Below, one piece after another: positions 44,104-54,518 of a DNA stretch of 64,000 bases. The stretch is from positions 124,001 to 188,000 of the forward strand of contig NZ_JACHEX010000005.1 of NCBI RefSeq assembly GCF_014201655.1, read 5' to 3'. The notes beneath the pieces are model-generated. The model did no database searches. It was not told the origin of the DNA and worked only from the letters and a program-made list of their open reading frames with translations. How positions within the stretch are numbered: the first letter of the stretch is position 1; the number at the start of each line of letters is the position of its first letter. Made by a program: the position numbers and the translations under genes. Source of the stretch: Thermosipho japonicus (GTDB lineage: Bacteria; Thermotogota; Thermotogae; Thermotogales; Fervidobacteriaceae).

Positions 44104-45337
44104 CAAACCACTCCTTTATCTTTTTTATTCCTTCTATTAATATATCTATATCTTCATATGAGTTATATATATAAAAACTTGCTCTACATGTACTGTTTGG
44201 AAATTGAGACAGTCTACTTTGTGACTTCAAAACATTCATCAAAGGCTGTGCACAATGATGACCGCTCCTTACTGCCACTCCAAATTTTTCATCCAAAAGA
44301 TGTGCAACATCATGTGGATGAATTCCGTCAATATTAAAGCTTAAAATACCGCAGTGAGATTCATCAAGTGGGCCATAAACTTCAACATTTTCAATATTTC
44401 TAAATTTTTCAATAGCATATTTTGTAAGATCTAGAATATGTTTTTTTGCCTCATCAAATCCAATATTTTTTAAATATTCAAGCGCATAATTTGCACCGAC
44501 AATTCCACCAATATTTGGAGTTCCTGCCTCAAATTTGTATGGAAGCACATTAAAGGTAACATCTTCAACACCAACCTTATCAATCATTTCACCGCCATAC
44601 AAAAAAGGCTCAAGTGTTTCTAAATATTGACTCTTTCCATATAAAACTCCAATTCCACTTGGTCCAAGCATTTTATGGACTGAAAAACAAAGAAAATCAA
44701 TATCTAAGCTCTTAACATCAATCCTCTGATGCGGAATAAGTTGTGCTCCATCAACTATTAATATTGAATTAGGAAAAATATTGCGAATTTTTTCTATATC
44801 AATTAACTGCCCCGTTACATTTGAATGTCCTGTAATAGCGACCACCTTAGGATTTATATCTTTTTTTAAAAAATCCTCGATAGCTAAAGTTCCAAAACGC
44901 AAGCTAGGTTCAACAAATTCTACTCTAAATCCATGTAATTTGGAAAGTCTTACCCATGGAACAAAATTTGCATGATGCTCAACTAAAGTTGTTAAAACTA
45001 TATCATCCTTGTTCAAGATTTTACTTCTTACTAAACTTTCAACTATAAGATTTATTGACATTGTTGTTCCTGATGTGAAAATTATCTCATGTTCACTAGC
45101 ATTCAAAAAATTTGCATAATTTTTTCTAGAAAACTCTAGCATCTGAGTTGACTCAGATGCTAGAGTATGAACTGCTCTATGAACATTGGCATAATTTTCT
45201 AAATAAAATTTAGACAATTTATCAATTACTGGCTTTGGTTTTAATGTACTTGCAGCACTGTCAAGGTAAACAATACGATTTCCTTTTATTGTTCTTGAAA
45301 GTACAGGAAAATCATTCAATATATTTTTTGAGAGCAT
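44096..45337 (-). CDS. sufS: Cysteine desulfurase SufS
   Basis: PLP enzyme releasing sulfur from cysteine for cluster assembly. 413 residues: [16 protein letters not shown] near 24-39, [10 protein letters not shown] near 93, the PLP-lysine motif [17 protein letters not shown] near 224-240 and the catalytic cysteine in [10 protein letters not shown] near 362-371. It overlaps sufD by 26 bases, with SD GGAGGTCG inside sufD. A perfect 16-bp inverted repeat lies in codons 58-69 (45133-45166). Confidence 0.95.
   Translation of the reverse strand: MLSKNILNDFPVLSRTIKGNRIVYLDSAASTLKPKPVIDKLSKFYLENYANVHRAVHTLASESTQMLEFSRKNYANFLNASEHEIIFTSGTTMSINLIVESLVRSKILNKDDIVLTTLVEHHANFVPWVRLSKLHGFRVEFVEPSLRFGTLAIEDFLKKDINPKVVAITGHSNVTGQLIDIEKIRNIFPNSILIVDGAQLIPHQRIDVKSLDIDFLCFSVHKMLGPSGIGVLYGKSQYLETLEPFLYGGEMIDKVGVEDVTFNVLPYKFEAGTPNIGGIVGANYALEYLKNIGFDEAKKHILDLTKYAIEKFRNIENVEVYGPLDESHCGILSFNIDGIHPHDVAHLLDEKFGVAVRSGHHCAQPLMNVLKSQSRLSQFPNSTCRASFYIYNSYEDIDILIEGIKKIKEWFDV
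45133..45166 (-). promoter_or_regulatory. Perfect 16-bp inverted repeat inside sufS
   Basis: ACTCTAGCATCTGAGT (45133-45148) is followed after 2 bases by its exact reverse complement (45151-45166). In the sense mRNA this is a long hairpin, followed by TTTTCTAG. Location is about nucleotides 172-205 of sufS. An internal attenuator, processing site or protein-binding site are all possible; the structure is seen, the role is not. Confidence 0.6.
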
Positions 45338-46436
45338 TTTTTACGACCTCCTCAAGGCCAAATACCGAAAGCTCATTAATTAAATTTTCAAAAATACCAT
45401 TTAATATAAAGCTTTTTGCTTCCTTTCTATTAAATCCTCTACTCATTAAATAGAAAATTGCATCTTCATCAAGTGGAGCAGAACTTGCCGCATGTGATGC
45501 AGTAACCTCATTTTCATCTACTAACAAACTTGGGATAGCTTCCATTTTTGAATCTTTTGATAATAATATACATCTTTCCATCTCTTCTGCTTCACTATTT
45601 TTTGCACCTCTTTTTAAGTCAAGTATACCACGAAATACTACTTTTGCTTCATCAGAAAGTGCACCTTCCGCTTTTATTGATCCTTTATTTTCAAACCCTA
45701 CAAACCTTAAAAGATATTGAAGATCAAAAATTGCACTCTTACTTCCCAAAAAGTATGGTTTAACATCTACATTACTTTCATTACCATTCATTTTTGCTCC
45801 TAAATATCCTGCTACCTTCCCTTCTCCAATATATATATCTCTAACTTTTACTTGTGCCTTATCTTCAACTATAATAAAAATATTATCTACTGAAAAAGAA
45901 TTTTCTTCACTTACATGAATGTTGTAAATTTCAACTTCTGCATTATCATCTGCCATAACTCTCAATGTATTATTTGAAAAATTTTTCGTTTTCAAAATTC
46001 TTACAAGAACTAACTTACCATTAACCTTATACACATCATTTGTTATTCTATCAATGTATTCAACTTTTACTTTTTTCTCCTTATCAACCTTTATATATTC
46101 ACCCATAGATGAAAATATATCTGATAACAAAACATATTTTCTATGAGTTCCCTCAAAATCTATCAAGCCTAAATCTTCTTCAATACCTTTAAAATATCCC
46201 TCATATTTATACTCTGGCAAACTTATACTATTAATTTTCAATCTTTTCCATATAGGAAAACCTATTTTTGTATATTCACTATACTTTTCCAATATATACT
46301 TTCTAACAAATTTATTTTCAATACTTGAAAGTTCTTTTTCTAAATCTTTTTCAGTATAGTCACCTTCGAAAAATTGCTTTGGGGCACTCACCACTGCTTT
46401 TTCATTATCTAAAAATAATTCTAAATTTTTCTCCAT
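45312..46436 (-). CDS. sufD: Fe-S assembly scaffold subunit SufD
   Basis: Partner of SufB in the SufBC2D scaffold. About 374 residues with a divergent N-terminal helical part and a right-handed beta-helix core; the conserved C-terminal stretch [27 protein letters not shown] (split over about 318-345) is diagnostic of SufB/SufD. The start is set at ATG 46436, 6 bases after GAGGTG; a GTG three codons earlier is within the SD. It is paralogous to sufB upstream. Confidence 0.92.
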   Translation of the reverse strand: MEKNLELFLDNEKAVVSAPKQFFEGDYTEKDLEKELSSIENKFVRKYILEKYSEYTKIGFPIWKRLKINSISLPEYKYEGYFKGIEEDLGLIDFEGTHRKYVLLSDIFSSMGEYIKVDKEKKVKVEYIDRITNDVYKVNGKLVLVRILKTKNFSNNTLRVMADDNAEVEIYNIHVSEENSFSVDNIFIIVEDKAQVKVRDIYIGEGKVAGYLGAKMNGNESNVDVKPYFLGSKSAIFDLQYLLRFVGFENKGSIKAEGALSDEAKVVFRGILDLKRGAKNSEAEEMERCILLSKDSKMEAIPSLLVDENEVTASHAASSAPLDEDAIFYLMSRGFNRKEAKSFILNGIFENLINELSVFGLEEVVKNALKKYIE

Positions 46437-46446
46437 AACTAACACC

Positions 46447-47838
46447 TCACCCTATTGATGATTCAATTTCCATTTCAATTAATCTATTGAGCTCAAGGGC
46501 ATACTCAAATGGTAAACTACTAACAATCGGCTCAATAAAACCTTTAACAATCATACTTTTAGCTTCTGTTTCACTTAAGCCTCTTGTCATTAAGTAAAAG
46601 ATTTGTTCATCTTTAATTCTTCCAATTCTTGCTTCATGACCTACATCCGAATCACTATTATATACTTCAATTAATGGAACTGTATCACTTTTTGATTTAT
46701 TATCAAGCATTAATGCGGTACATTGAACATGAGATTTACTTTTTTTAGCATCTTGTGCTATTCTTAATAGCCCTCTATAAAAGGCCCAGCCGCCACCAAC
46801 ACTGATACTCCTTGCATCAATTGTGGAACTTGTATAAGGTGCAAGATGTACTACTTTTGAGCCTGTATCCATATGTTGGCCTGGTCCTGCATATGTTATA
46901 CCTAAACTTTCTGCTTTTGCACCCTTTCCTTTAAGGATCGTCATAGGATACAACATTGTCTTCATACTACCAAGTGATCCTGAAACCCAAGACATCACTC
47001 CATTTTCTTCTACTATAGAGCGTTTTGTATTCAAGTTATACGTATTTTTACTCCAATTTTGAATTGTCATGTATTTTACCTTTGCATCTTTTTTTACGTA
47101 AATCTCAACCATTCCTGTATGTAAATTAATAACATTGTATCTTGGCGCTGAACAACCCTCAATGAAAGTTACTTCAGAGCCTTCATCAGCTACAATAACT
47201 GTATGTTCGAGCTGACTCATTCCAGGATTACTCATTAAAAAATAAGCTTGAAGCGGCATTGGAACTTTAACACCCTTTGGAACATACAAAAATGTTCCAC
47301 CACTCCAAATTGCACCATGTAGTGCAGCAAATTTATGATCATGAGCTGGGACAAGTTTCATAAAGTACTCTTTTACTAAGTCTGGATATTCTCTTACCGC
47401 ACTTTCCATATCCATGAAAATTACACCAAGACCTTCAAGTTCTTTCTTTATATTTTGATACACTATTTCCGAATCAAATTGTGCTCCAACACCGGCAAAA
47501 TATTTTCTTTCAGCCTCAGGAATTCCAAGTTTATCAAAAGCCTTTTTAATTTCTTCAGGAACTTCTTCCCAACTTGTCTGCTTGTTAGCCTTCGGCTTTA
47601 TATATGGAATTATCTTGTTTAAATCCAATTCAGAAATATCAACTCCAAATCTTGGATCATGCCATTTTTGAAAAATCTCCAAAGATTTAAGTCTAAGTTC
47701 TCTCATCCATTTAGGTTCACCTTTAATTTCAGAAATTTCTTCAATTATTTTTGGTGTCAATCCAGGTAAACTTTTATACTCTGGCTCAATATTAGCAATA
47801 TAATTAAACCTATCTTCATTTTGTTTTATATCAAACAT
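46447..47838 (-). CDS. sufB: Fe-S assembly scaffold subunit SufB
   Basis: Core scaffold on which the cluster forms. About 463 residues: IFMDMESAVREYPDLVKEYF-type stretch near 140-158, HDHKFAALHGAIWSGGTFLYVP near 168-190, EGCSAPRYNVINLHTGMVEIYV near 228-250 and HEARIGRIKDEQIFYLMTRGLSE near 400-423. Start ATG 47838 follows the SD GGGGTGAT; a TTG five codons earlier would overlap the SD. It starts 4 bases after the sufC stop. Confidence 0.96.
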   Translation of the reverse strand: MFDIKQNEDRFNYIANIEPEYKSLPGLTPKIIEEISEIKGEPKWMRELRLKSLEIFQKWHDPRFGVDISELDLNKIIPYIKPKANKQTSWEEVPEEIKKAFDKLGIPEAERKYFAGVGAQFDSEIVYQNIKKELEGLGVIFMDMESAVREYPDLVKEYFMKLVPAHDHKFAALHGAIWSGGTFLYVPKGVKVPMPLQAYFLMSNPGMSQLEHTVIVADEGSEVTFIEGCSAPRYNVINLHTGMVEIYVKKDAKVKYMTIQNWSKNTYNLNTKRSIVEENGVMSWVSGSLGSMKTMLYPMTILKGKGAKAESLGITYAGPGQHMDTGSKVVHLAPYTSSTIDARSISVGGGWAFYRGLLRIAQDAKKSKSHVQCTALMLDNKSKSDTVPLIEVYNSDSDVGHEARIGRIKDEQIFYLMTRGLSETEAKSMIVKGFIEPIVSSLPFEYALELNRLIEMEIESSIG

Positions 47839-47842
47839 GTCA

Positions 47843-48586
47843 TCACCCCGCAATTACAGAATAGCCATTTTTCTCTATATCATCAGCCAATGAAAAGTCA
47901 CCGCTCTTTACAATCTTTCCATCTGTATAAACATGAACTTTATCAACATCTAAATAATTAAGTATTCTTTTGTAATGAGTTATAATAAGTATACTCGTTC
48001 CAGATTCTCTTATCTTATTAATCTGATTCGCAACAATTCTTAAAGCATCAACATCTAAACCAGAATCAATTTCATCTAAAATTAAAAGTTTCGGCCTTAA
48101 AAACCTTGCTTGCAATATTTCGGATTTTTTCTTTTCACCGCCAGAAAACCCAACATTCAAAAATCTATTTAAGAAATTATCAGAAACAACAAGTTCACTT
48201 AATATTTCATCTATTTGCTTATTTAATTGCGCAAAAGATTCATTATCTCCATGAATTTTTCTATATGCACTTAAAAGAAAATTACTGAATTTTACACCGT
48301 CTATTTCAAATGGATTTTGAAAAGTCATAAAGATACCTTTTTTTGCCCTCTCATCAGCGGTTAAGCCAACAATATTTTCACCTTTAAAAATTACTTCGCC
48401 TGAATCAATTCTATACCTTGGATTTCCCATTATAACGTTTGCAAGAGTCGATTTTCCTGAACCATTTGGTCCCATAATAGCATGTAATTCTCCATAACCT
48501 ATATCCAAATTAACACCTTTTAATATTTTTAAGTTTTCTTCTTTCACAGATGCATGCAAATTTCTAACTTCAAGCAATTTTTCCAT
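47843..48586 (-). CDS. sufC: Fe-S assembly ATPase SufC
   Basis: ABC-type ATPase that drives conformational change in SufBCD. 247 residues: Walker A GPNGSGKST near 38-46, Q-loop FQNPFEIDGV near 89, signature VGFSGGEKKKSEILQ near 145-159 and Walker B LLILDEIDSGLD near 167-178. First gene of sufCBDSU; SD AAGGAGGTAAT precedes the start, and the promoter with a palindrome at the start site lies just upstream. Confidence 0.96.
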   Translation of the reverse strand: MEKLLEVRNLHASVKEENLKILKGVNLDIGYGELHAIMGPNGSGKSTLANVIMGNPRYRIDSGEVIFKGENIVGLTADERAKKGIFMTFQNPFEIDGVKFSNFLLSAYRKIHGDNESFAQLNKQIDEILSELVVSDNFLNRFLNVGFSGGEKKKSEILQARFLRPKLLILDEIDSGLDVDALRIVANQINKIRESGTSILIITHYKRILNYLDVDKVHVYTDGKIVKSGDFSLADDIEKNGYSVIAG

Positions 48587-48598
48587 GATATTACCTCC

Positions 48599-48648
48599 TT
48601 AATTAGTTTTTCCTAATTAAAGTATAACATATTAATTTCAAAAGTCAA
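48599..48648 (-). promoter_or_regulatory. suf promoter with palindromic operator candidate
   Basis: Minus-strand TTGACT (48643-48648), 16-base spacer, TATACT (48621-48626). Directly downstream, TTAATTAG (48613-48620) and CTAATTAA (48599-48606) form an 8-bp inverted repeat with a 6-base gap, covering the likely transcription start (near 48614) and ending at the SD. Such placement suits a repressor site or an mRNA hairpin; it is not an IscR consensus I recognise. Confidence 0.7.
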
Positions 48649-48662
48649 TAATAAAAAATAAA

Positions 48663-48723
48663 GGCTTGAAAAATTACAAGCCATAGATAAAAAAAAATTC
48701 CCCGGAAAAGTTTCCGGGGAATT
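48663..48723 (-). terminator. groESL terminator, with a second hairpin downstream
   Basis: Stem AATTCCCCGGAAA (48696-48708) with TTTCCGGGGAATT (48711-48723), then a T9 run on the minus strand. A smaller hairpin GGCTTG/CAAGCC follows at 48663-48682. Confidence 0.9.
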
Positions 48724-48741
48724 TGTCTATTAAAATGATTA

Positions 48742-50650
<1,909 letters not shown>

Positions 50651-50675
50651 AATCGTACCCCCTTTCAAAGTTTTG

Positions 50676-50702
50676 TTGTCACTCTTATTCATCGACTGCT
50701 AA
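50676..50702 (-). promoter_or_regulatory. CIRCE-like operator upstream of groES
   Basis: Minus strand TTAGCAGTC, 9 bases, GAGTGACAA. Compared with the consensus TTAGCACTC-N9-GAGTGCTAA this matches 8 of 9 and 7 of 9, with exact 9-base spacing. HrcA should bind here. It lies just downstream of the promoter -10. Confidence 0.8.
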
Positions 50703-50706
50703 TTTA

Positions 50707-50734
50707 AGTTTACCAAAAATATCAAAATTGTGAA
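50707..50734 (-). promoter_or_regulatory. Promoter for groESL
   Basis: Minus-strand TTCACA (50729-50734), 16-base spacer, TAAACT (50707-50712) preceded by TGG, an extended -10. The CIRCE-like site overlaps the initiation region. No sigma-32-type element is seen. Confidence 0.55.
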
Positions 50735-50825
50735 GCCCAATTATTGGCGATTATTAGTTTTTAGAAGAAATTAAAGTGAAATAACATACATTTTCTTTCT
50801 TTTTCGCACTTTTTATATCACAAAA

Positions 50826-50855
50826 AAAGGAAGGGAGGCATTTTCTGCCTCCCTT
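50826..50855 (-). terminator. Terminator after tRNA-Ala
   Basis: AAGGGAGGCA/TGCCTCCCTT 10-bp stem (50831-50855) with a 5-base loop, then CCTTTTTTT on the minus strand. Confidence 0.9.
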
Positions 50856-50856
50856 C

Positions 50857-50932
50857 TGGTGGAGCCGATGGGATTTGAACCCACTGCCTCTACCGTGCCA
50901 TGGTAGCGCTCTCCCAATTGAGCTACGGCCCC
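50857..50932 (-). tRNA. tRNA-Ala (GGC)
   Basis: 76 bases with encoded CCA. Acceptor GGGGCCG pairs with CGGCTCC including one G-U, D-arm TAGCTCAATTGGGAGAGC, anticodon loop ATGGCAC with GGC, T-arm GGTTCAAATCC. Confidence 0.97.
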
Positions 50933-50943
50933 TTACAATTTAT

Positions 50944-50972
50944 AATTTACCATATTTTCTATTTTCAGTCAA
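50944..50972 (-). promoter_or_regulatory. Promoter for tRNA-Ala
   Basis: Minus-strand TTGACT (50967-50972), 17-base spacer, TAAATT (50944-50949) with TGG before it. It interleaves with the rightward mrnC promoter. Confidence 0.7.
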
Positions 50973-50975
50973 CAT

Positions 50976-51005
50976 TTAACACAAAACATAATTATATGGT
51001 AAAAT
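50976..51005 (+). promoter_or_regulatory. Promoter for the mrnC operon
   Basis: TTAACA (50976-50981), 18-base spacer, TAAAAT (51000-51005) preceded by TGG. Divergent from the tRNA-Ala promoter with a few bases between the two -35 elements. Confidence 0.6.
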
Positions 51006-51029
51006 TGTTAAAAATAGGGGGCGTATAAA

Positions 51030-51410
51030 TTGAACATTTTTGAAAAAATTCATCCTAATCTTAATGTTAATGAACTATCTACAGATAGTCTTGCTTATCT
51101 AGGTGATGCAGTATTCAACCTTTTCGTAAAGGTATTATATTTCAAAAATACAAGTGTAAAAAATTTACACAAAGATTCTCAACTCCTTGTAAACAGAAAT
51201 TTTCAAGCTACCCTCCTAGATAAAGCCCTTCCTCTATTAAATGAAGAAGAAAAAGCATTTGTAAAAAGAGGTATAAACAGCAAAGGAGCCGGAAGGTATG
51301 GAAATGATCCCGCCTACAGAAAAAGTACCGGTTTTGAAGTTTTAGTAGGTTATTTGTATCTAACTAACCAAGAACGTCTTTATAATCTATTAATGGAGGT
51401 GTTAAAATGA
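51030..51410 (+). CDS. mrnC: Mini-ribonuclease III
   Basis: Dimeric double-strand RNase without a dsRNA-binding domain, which matures 23S rRNA ends. 126 residues: DSLAYLGDAVFNLFVK near 19-34 holds the catalytic Asp, VNRNFQA near 54, and RGINSKGAGRYGNDPAYRKSTGFEVLVGYLYL (split, about 84-115) includes the second acidic site. TTG start follows GGGGG. It overlaps the next gene (ATGA). Usually linked to cysS in Firmicutes; here cysS is elsewhere (61342-62751). Confidence 0.92.
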   Translation: MNIFEKIHPNLNVNELSTDSLAYLGDAVFNLFVKVLYFKNTSVKNLHKDSQLLVNRNFQATLLDKALPLLNEEEKAFVKRGINSKGAGRYGNDPAYRKSTGFEVLVGYLYLTNQERLYNLLMEVLK

Positions 51411-53125
51411 GTCGCTCTGTAATTATTGATGGTTCCGTTATTTATACTAATTACAGTCAAATCATGGGGCACAGAAAATTTGAAGATCTTTTAAAAGAAT
51501 TTATAACCATACTTTCTGAAAAAAATAGTCCACTCCTAGAAGCAATTTCACCATTCAAATTTGGAAATGAATATGACATTAGAAGGTTATCTGAATATCT
51601 CCATCTTTTATCTATGAGGAATATTAGAGAATTAATTCACATAATGAATTACGTAAACCCCGAAAAACTCGAAAAATTTATTGAAGGCTTTTACTCATTC
51701 TGGAGATCAAAACACAGATTTATGGTAAGGCATGAAAAATACGTAAGTGATTACAATAGACGTGCAAGCATAGAATATACCATGACAATGATTGGCGATC
51801 AATTTAAAGCTGTTATTAAAAATTTATACAGACAACTAATTTCAAATATATCAAATGAGTTTCCAAAAGTAATGAGACAGCTACCAAGTGGAGCTCAGGC
51901 AATGTTCTTATACGATTATATTGAGTGTGACGATTTTGGTGCAAAATGGATGAAAGATATTCCAACAATATGGGGAGCAATTTTTGATCCACCTGCAATT
52001 TTTTATACAAATTCAAACAAACGAAAAGGAATTATTCCTGTAGAAGAAAAAGATATTTTAGACAAAATAAATCTTTCTAGCAATGAGTGGTTTAGGATTC
52101 CAATATACGTTGGAAAACTATTGTTTTTTAATTTTGTACATAAAGAATATCTTGCACATGGTGCTGGACTTGCGAATTTGTTTGAAATAGCCTCACCAAA
52201 GGATATAAAAAATAAAAAACCCGACGGAATAATAATATTTGGAATTGCTCCAGAAAAAATCCCAGATTATAATGAAAAATGGGAAAATGCAGTAGTTTTT
52301 AAAGACAAAAATTGCTACGTTGGTGTGATACCAGGAACAGATGAAAATGATTATTTTGGATACATGAAAAAAACTACCTTGACGGTTCACAATTTGATAA
52401 TGATAGATAACGAAAGACTTCCAATCCATGGATCAATGGCTCAAATAACATTAAAATCTGGAAAAAAAGCAGTAGCTATGTTTGTAGGTGACAGTGGTGC
52501 CGGAAAAAGTGAAACACTTGATGCACTAAATAGAATGGAAGAAGTAGCAGAAGTAAATATTATTATAGATGATATGGGAAGTTTAGATATACACAACGAT
52601 TCCATTGTAGCATATGGAACTGAGACTGGAGCATTTGTTAGACTTGATGATCTACCACCAGGATATGCATATCATACAATGGATAGAAGTATATTCATGA
52701 ACCCTGATAAAATTAACGCAAGAGTTATAGTTCCATTCAACAACTATAAAGATATTATTACCCCAATCAAAATTGACTTTCTATTCTATGCAAATAACTA
52801 CACAGAAGTCAAAGATGAAAGTGAAAGAATAAAGTTCTTTGAGACATATAAAGATGCCTTAAAAGTATTCTCAGAAGGGAAGAGAATGGCAAAAGGAACA
52901 ACCTCTGAAAAAGGATTAACTACATCATATTTTGCAAACCCATTTGGTGCGATCCAAATGAAAGAAAAACATGAAAAAATTGCGCAAAAATTCTTCAAAA
53001 AAATGTTTGAAACGGGGGTGAAGGTTGGTGAAATAAGAACGATGCTTGGAGTTGAAGGATACGAAAAGGAAGGAACTATGCTTGCAGCAAAAGCATTAAT
53101 GAAAATCATTGAGCAAAAGGGGTGA
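51407..53125 (+). CDS. HPr-kinase/PEPCK-superfamily P-loop protein of unknown function
   Basis: A 572-residue protein whose C-terminal half resembles HPr kinase: HGSMAQITLKSGKKAVAMFVG leads into the P-loop GDSGAGKSET (about 361-370), then IIIDDMGSL near 386-394, matching the HprK order of conserved His-Gly, P-loop GKSET and the DD pair. The N-terminal 330 residues are helical and not recognised, with segments GIIPVEEKD near 205 and GIIIFGIAPE near 277. No HPr or PTS gene is nearby. It is followed by tldD/tldE and overlaps mrnC by 4 bases, so one operon. Likely a kinase or ATP-binding protein; substrate unknown. Confidence 0.7.
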   Translation: MSRSVIIDGSVIYTNYSQIMGHRKFEDLLKEFITILSEKNSPLLEAISPFKFGNEYDIRRLSEYLHLLSMRNIRELIHIMNYVNPEKLEKFIEGFYSFWRSKHRFMVRHEKYVSDYNRRASIEYTMTMIGDQFKAVIKNLYRQLISNISNEFPKVMRQLPSGAQAMFLYDYIECDDFGAKWMKDIPTIWGAIFDPPAIFYTNSNKRKGIIPVEEKDILDKINLSSNEWFRIPIYVGKLLFFNFVHKEYLAHGAGLANLFEIASPKDIKNKKPDGIIIFGIAPEKIPDYNEKWENAVVFKDKNCYVGVIPGTDENDYFGYMKKTTLTVHNLIMIDNERLPIHGSMAQITLKSGKKAVAMFVGDSGAGKSETLDALNRMEEVAEVNIIIDDMGSLDIHNDSIVAYGTETGAFVRLDDLPPGYAYHTMDRSIFMNPDKINARVIVPFNNYKDIITPIKIDFLFYANNYTEVKDESERIKFFETYKDALKVFSEGKRMAKGTTSEKGLTTSYFANPFGAIQMKEKHEKIAQKFFKKMFETGVKVGEIRTMLGVEGYEKEGTMLAAKALMKIIEQKG

Positions 53126-53129
53126 AATA

Positions 53130-54518
53130 GTGTTAAATCAATCTTTAATTAAAGATATTATTGGTACAGTATTAAAATATGGGGGAGACTTTGCAGAAGT
53201 TTTTGTAGAAAACAAATATGAAAACAGGATAGAACTTACAGATGGAAAAATTCAAAAAGCAAATACTAATAACATCTCTGGTGTCGGTATTAGAGGATTT
53301 CTTGGAAAAAAGGCAATATATGCTTATACCAATGTTTTTGAAAAAGAAAATTTATTATCTGTTGCAAAAAGAGTAGGAGAAGCTTTATCTGAAGTGAAAA
53401 TTAATGATTTAACTTTGGATTTTGATAATAAAAAATTAAAAAATAGACATGTTATATATTTATACCCAAGAGATGTTGAAAAAACAGAAAAAGTCAAAAT
53501 AATGAAAAGAGCATACGAATCAGCCAAAAATTATTCAGAATTAATTAAGCAAGTTCAAATATGGTTCTGGGAATACGACCAAGAAGTATTAATTGCAAAT
53601 TCTGAAGGTGTTTGGGCAGAAGATAGACGTGTAAAAACAAGACTTATGATTAATGCTATAGCCGAACATAATGGTAATATGGAAAGAGGTTTTTATGGAC
53701 CAGGAGCAAGCATGGGATTTGAACTATTTGATAGAATAGACGTTGAAGAAGCTGCAAAAAGAGCTGCAAGAATCGCTGCAAGAATGGTAGATGCCGAACC
53801 AGCACCTGCAGGTAAAATGCCAGTAATTATTTCAAATGAATTTGGTGGTGTTATATTCCACGAAGCAGTTGGACATGCACTTGAAGCAACTTCTGTTGCA
53901 AAAGGGGCATCCGTTTTTGCAGGAAAATTAGGTCAAAAAGTTGCCGCTGAATGTGTATCAGCTGTTGATGATGCAACAATACCAAATGCTTGGGGTTCAG
54001 CAAATGTAGATGATGAGGGAACACCAACAAGAAGAAACCTTCTTATAGATAAAGGAGTGTTAGTTGGATACCTAATTGATAAATTAGGTGGAAGAAGAAT
54101 GGGAATGGAAAGCACAGGAAGTGCTCGAAGGCAAGATTATACATTTGCTCCAACTTCTAGAATGAGTAATACATTTATATTACCTGGTGATTACCATCCT
54201 GAAGAAATCATAGCAGCAACCGAATACGGTCTTTATGCAAAAGAAATGGGTGGGGGCTCAGTTAACCCAAGTACCGGTGAATTTAATTTTGCAGTTAATG
54301 AAGCATATTTAATTGAAAAAGGTAAGATTACAAAACCCGTTAAGGGAGCAACACTTATTGGAAAAGGATATGAAATAATTCAAAAAATTGATATGGTTGG
54401 AAACGATGTTGGTAGAGGTCAAGGTGTTTGTGGATCAATTTCAGGAGCTGTTCCTGCAGATGTAGGACAACCTACAATAAGAGTTTCAGAAATAATCGTT
54501 GGGGGGCGAAACAAATGA
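53130..54518 (+). CDS. tldD: Metalloprotease subunit TldD
   Basis: Catalytic half of the TldD/TldE heterodimer, which degrades unfolded or modified peptides in the cytosol. 462 residues; the metal-binding HEAVGHALEA motif near 243-252 follows NEFGGVIFHE, and the conserved GSARRQDYTFAPTSRMSNTFI stretch lies near 330. The start is GTG 53130 because AAGGGGTGA lies just ahead; a TTG seven codons earlier overlaps the preceding gene's end. The stop overlaps the tldE start (ATGA). Confidence 0.94.
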   Translation: MLNQSLIKDIIGTVLKYGGDFAEVFVENKYENRIELTDGKIQKANTNNISGVGIRGFLGKKAIYAYTNVFEKENLLSVAKRVGEALSEVKINDLTLDFDNKKLKNRHVIYLYPRDVEKTEKVKIMKRAYESAKNYSELIKQVQIWFWEYDQEVLIANSEGVWAEDRRVKTRLMINAIAEHNGNMERGFYGPGASMGFELFDRIDVEEAAKRAARIAARMVDAEPAPAGKMPVIISNEFGGVIFHEAVGHALEATSVAKGASVFAGKLGQKVAAECVSAVDDATIPNAWGSANVDDEGTPTRRNLLIDKGVLVGYLIDKLGGRRMGMESTGSARRQDYTFAPTSRMSNTFILPGDYHPEEIIAATEYGLYAKEMGGGSVNPSTGEFNFAVNEAYLIEKGKITKPVKGATLIGKGYEIIQKIDMVGNDVGRGQGVCGSISGAVPADVGQPTIRVSEIIVGGRNK

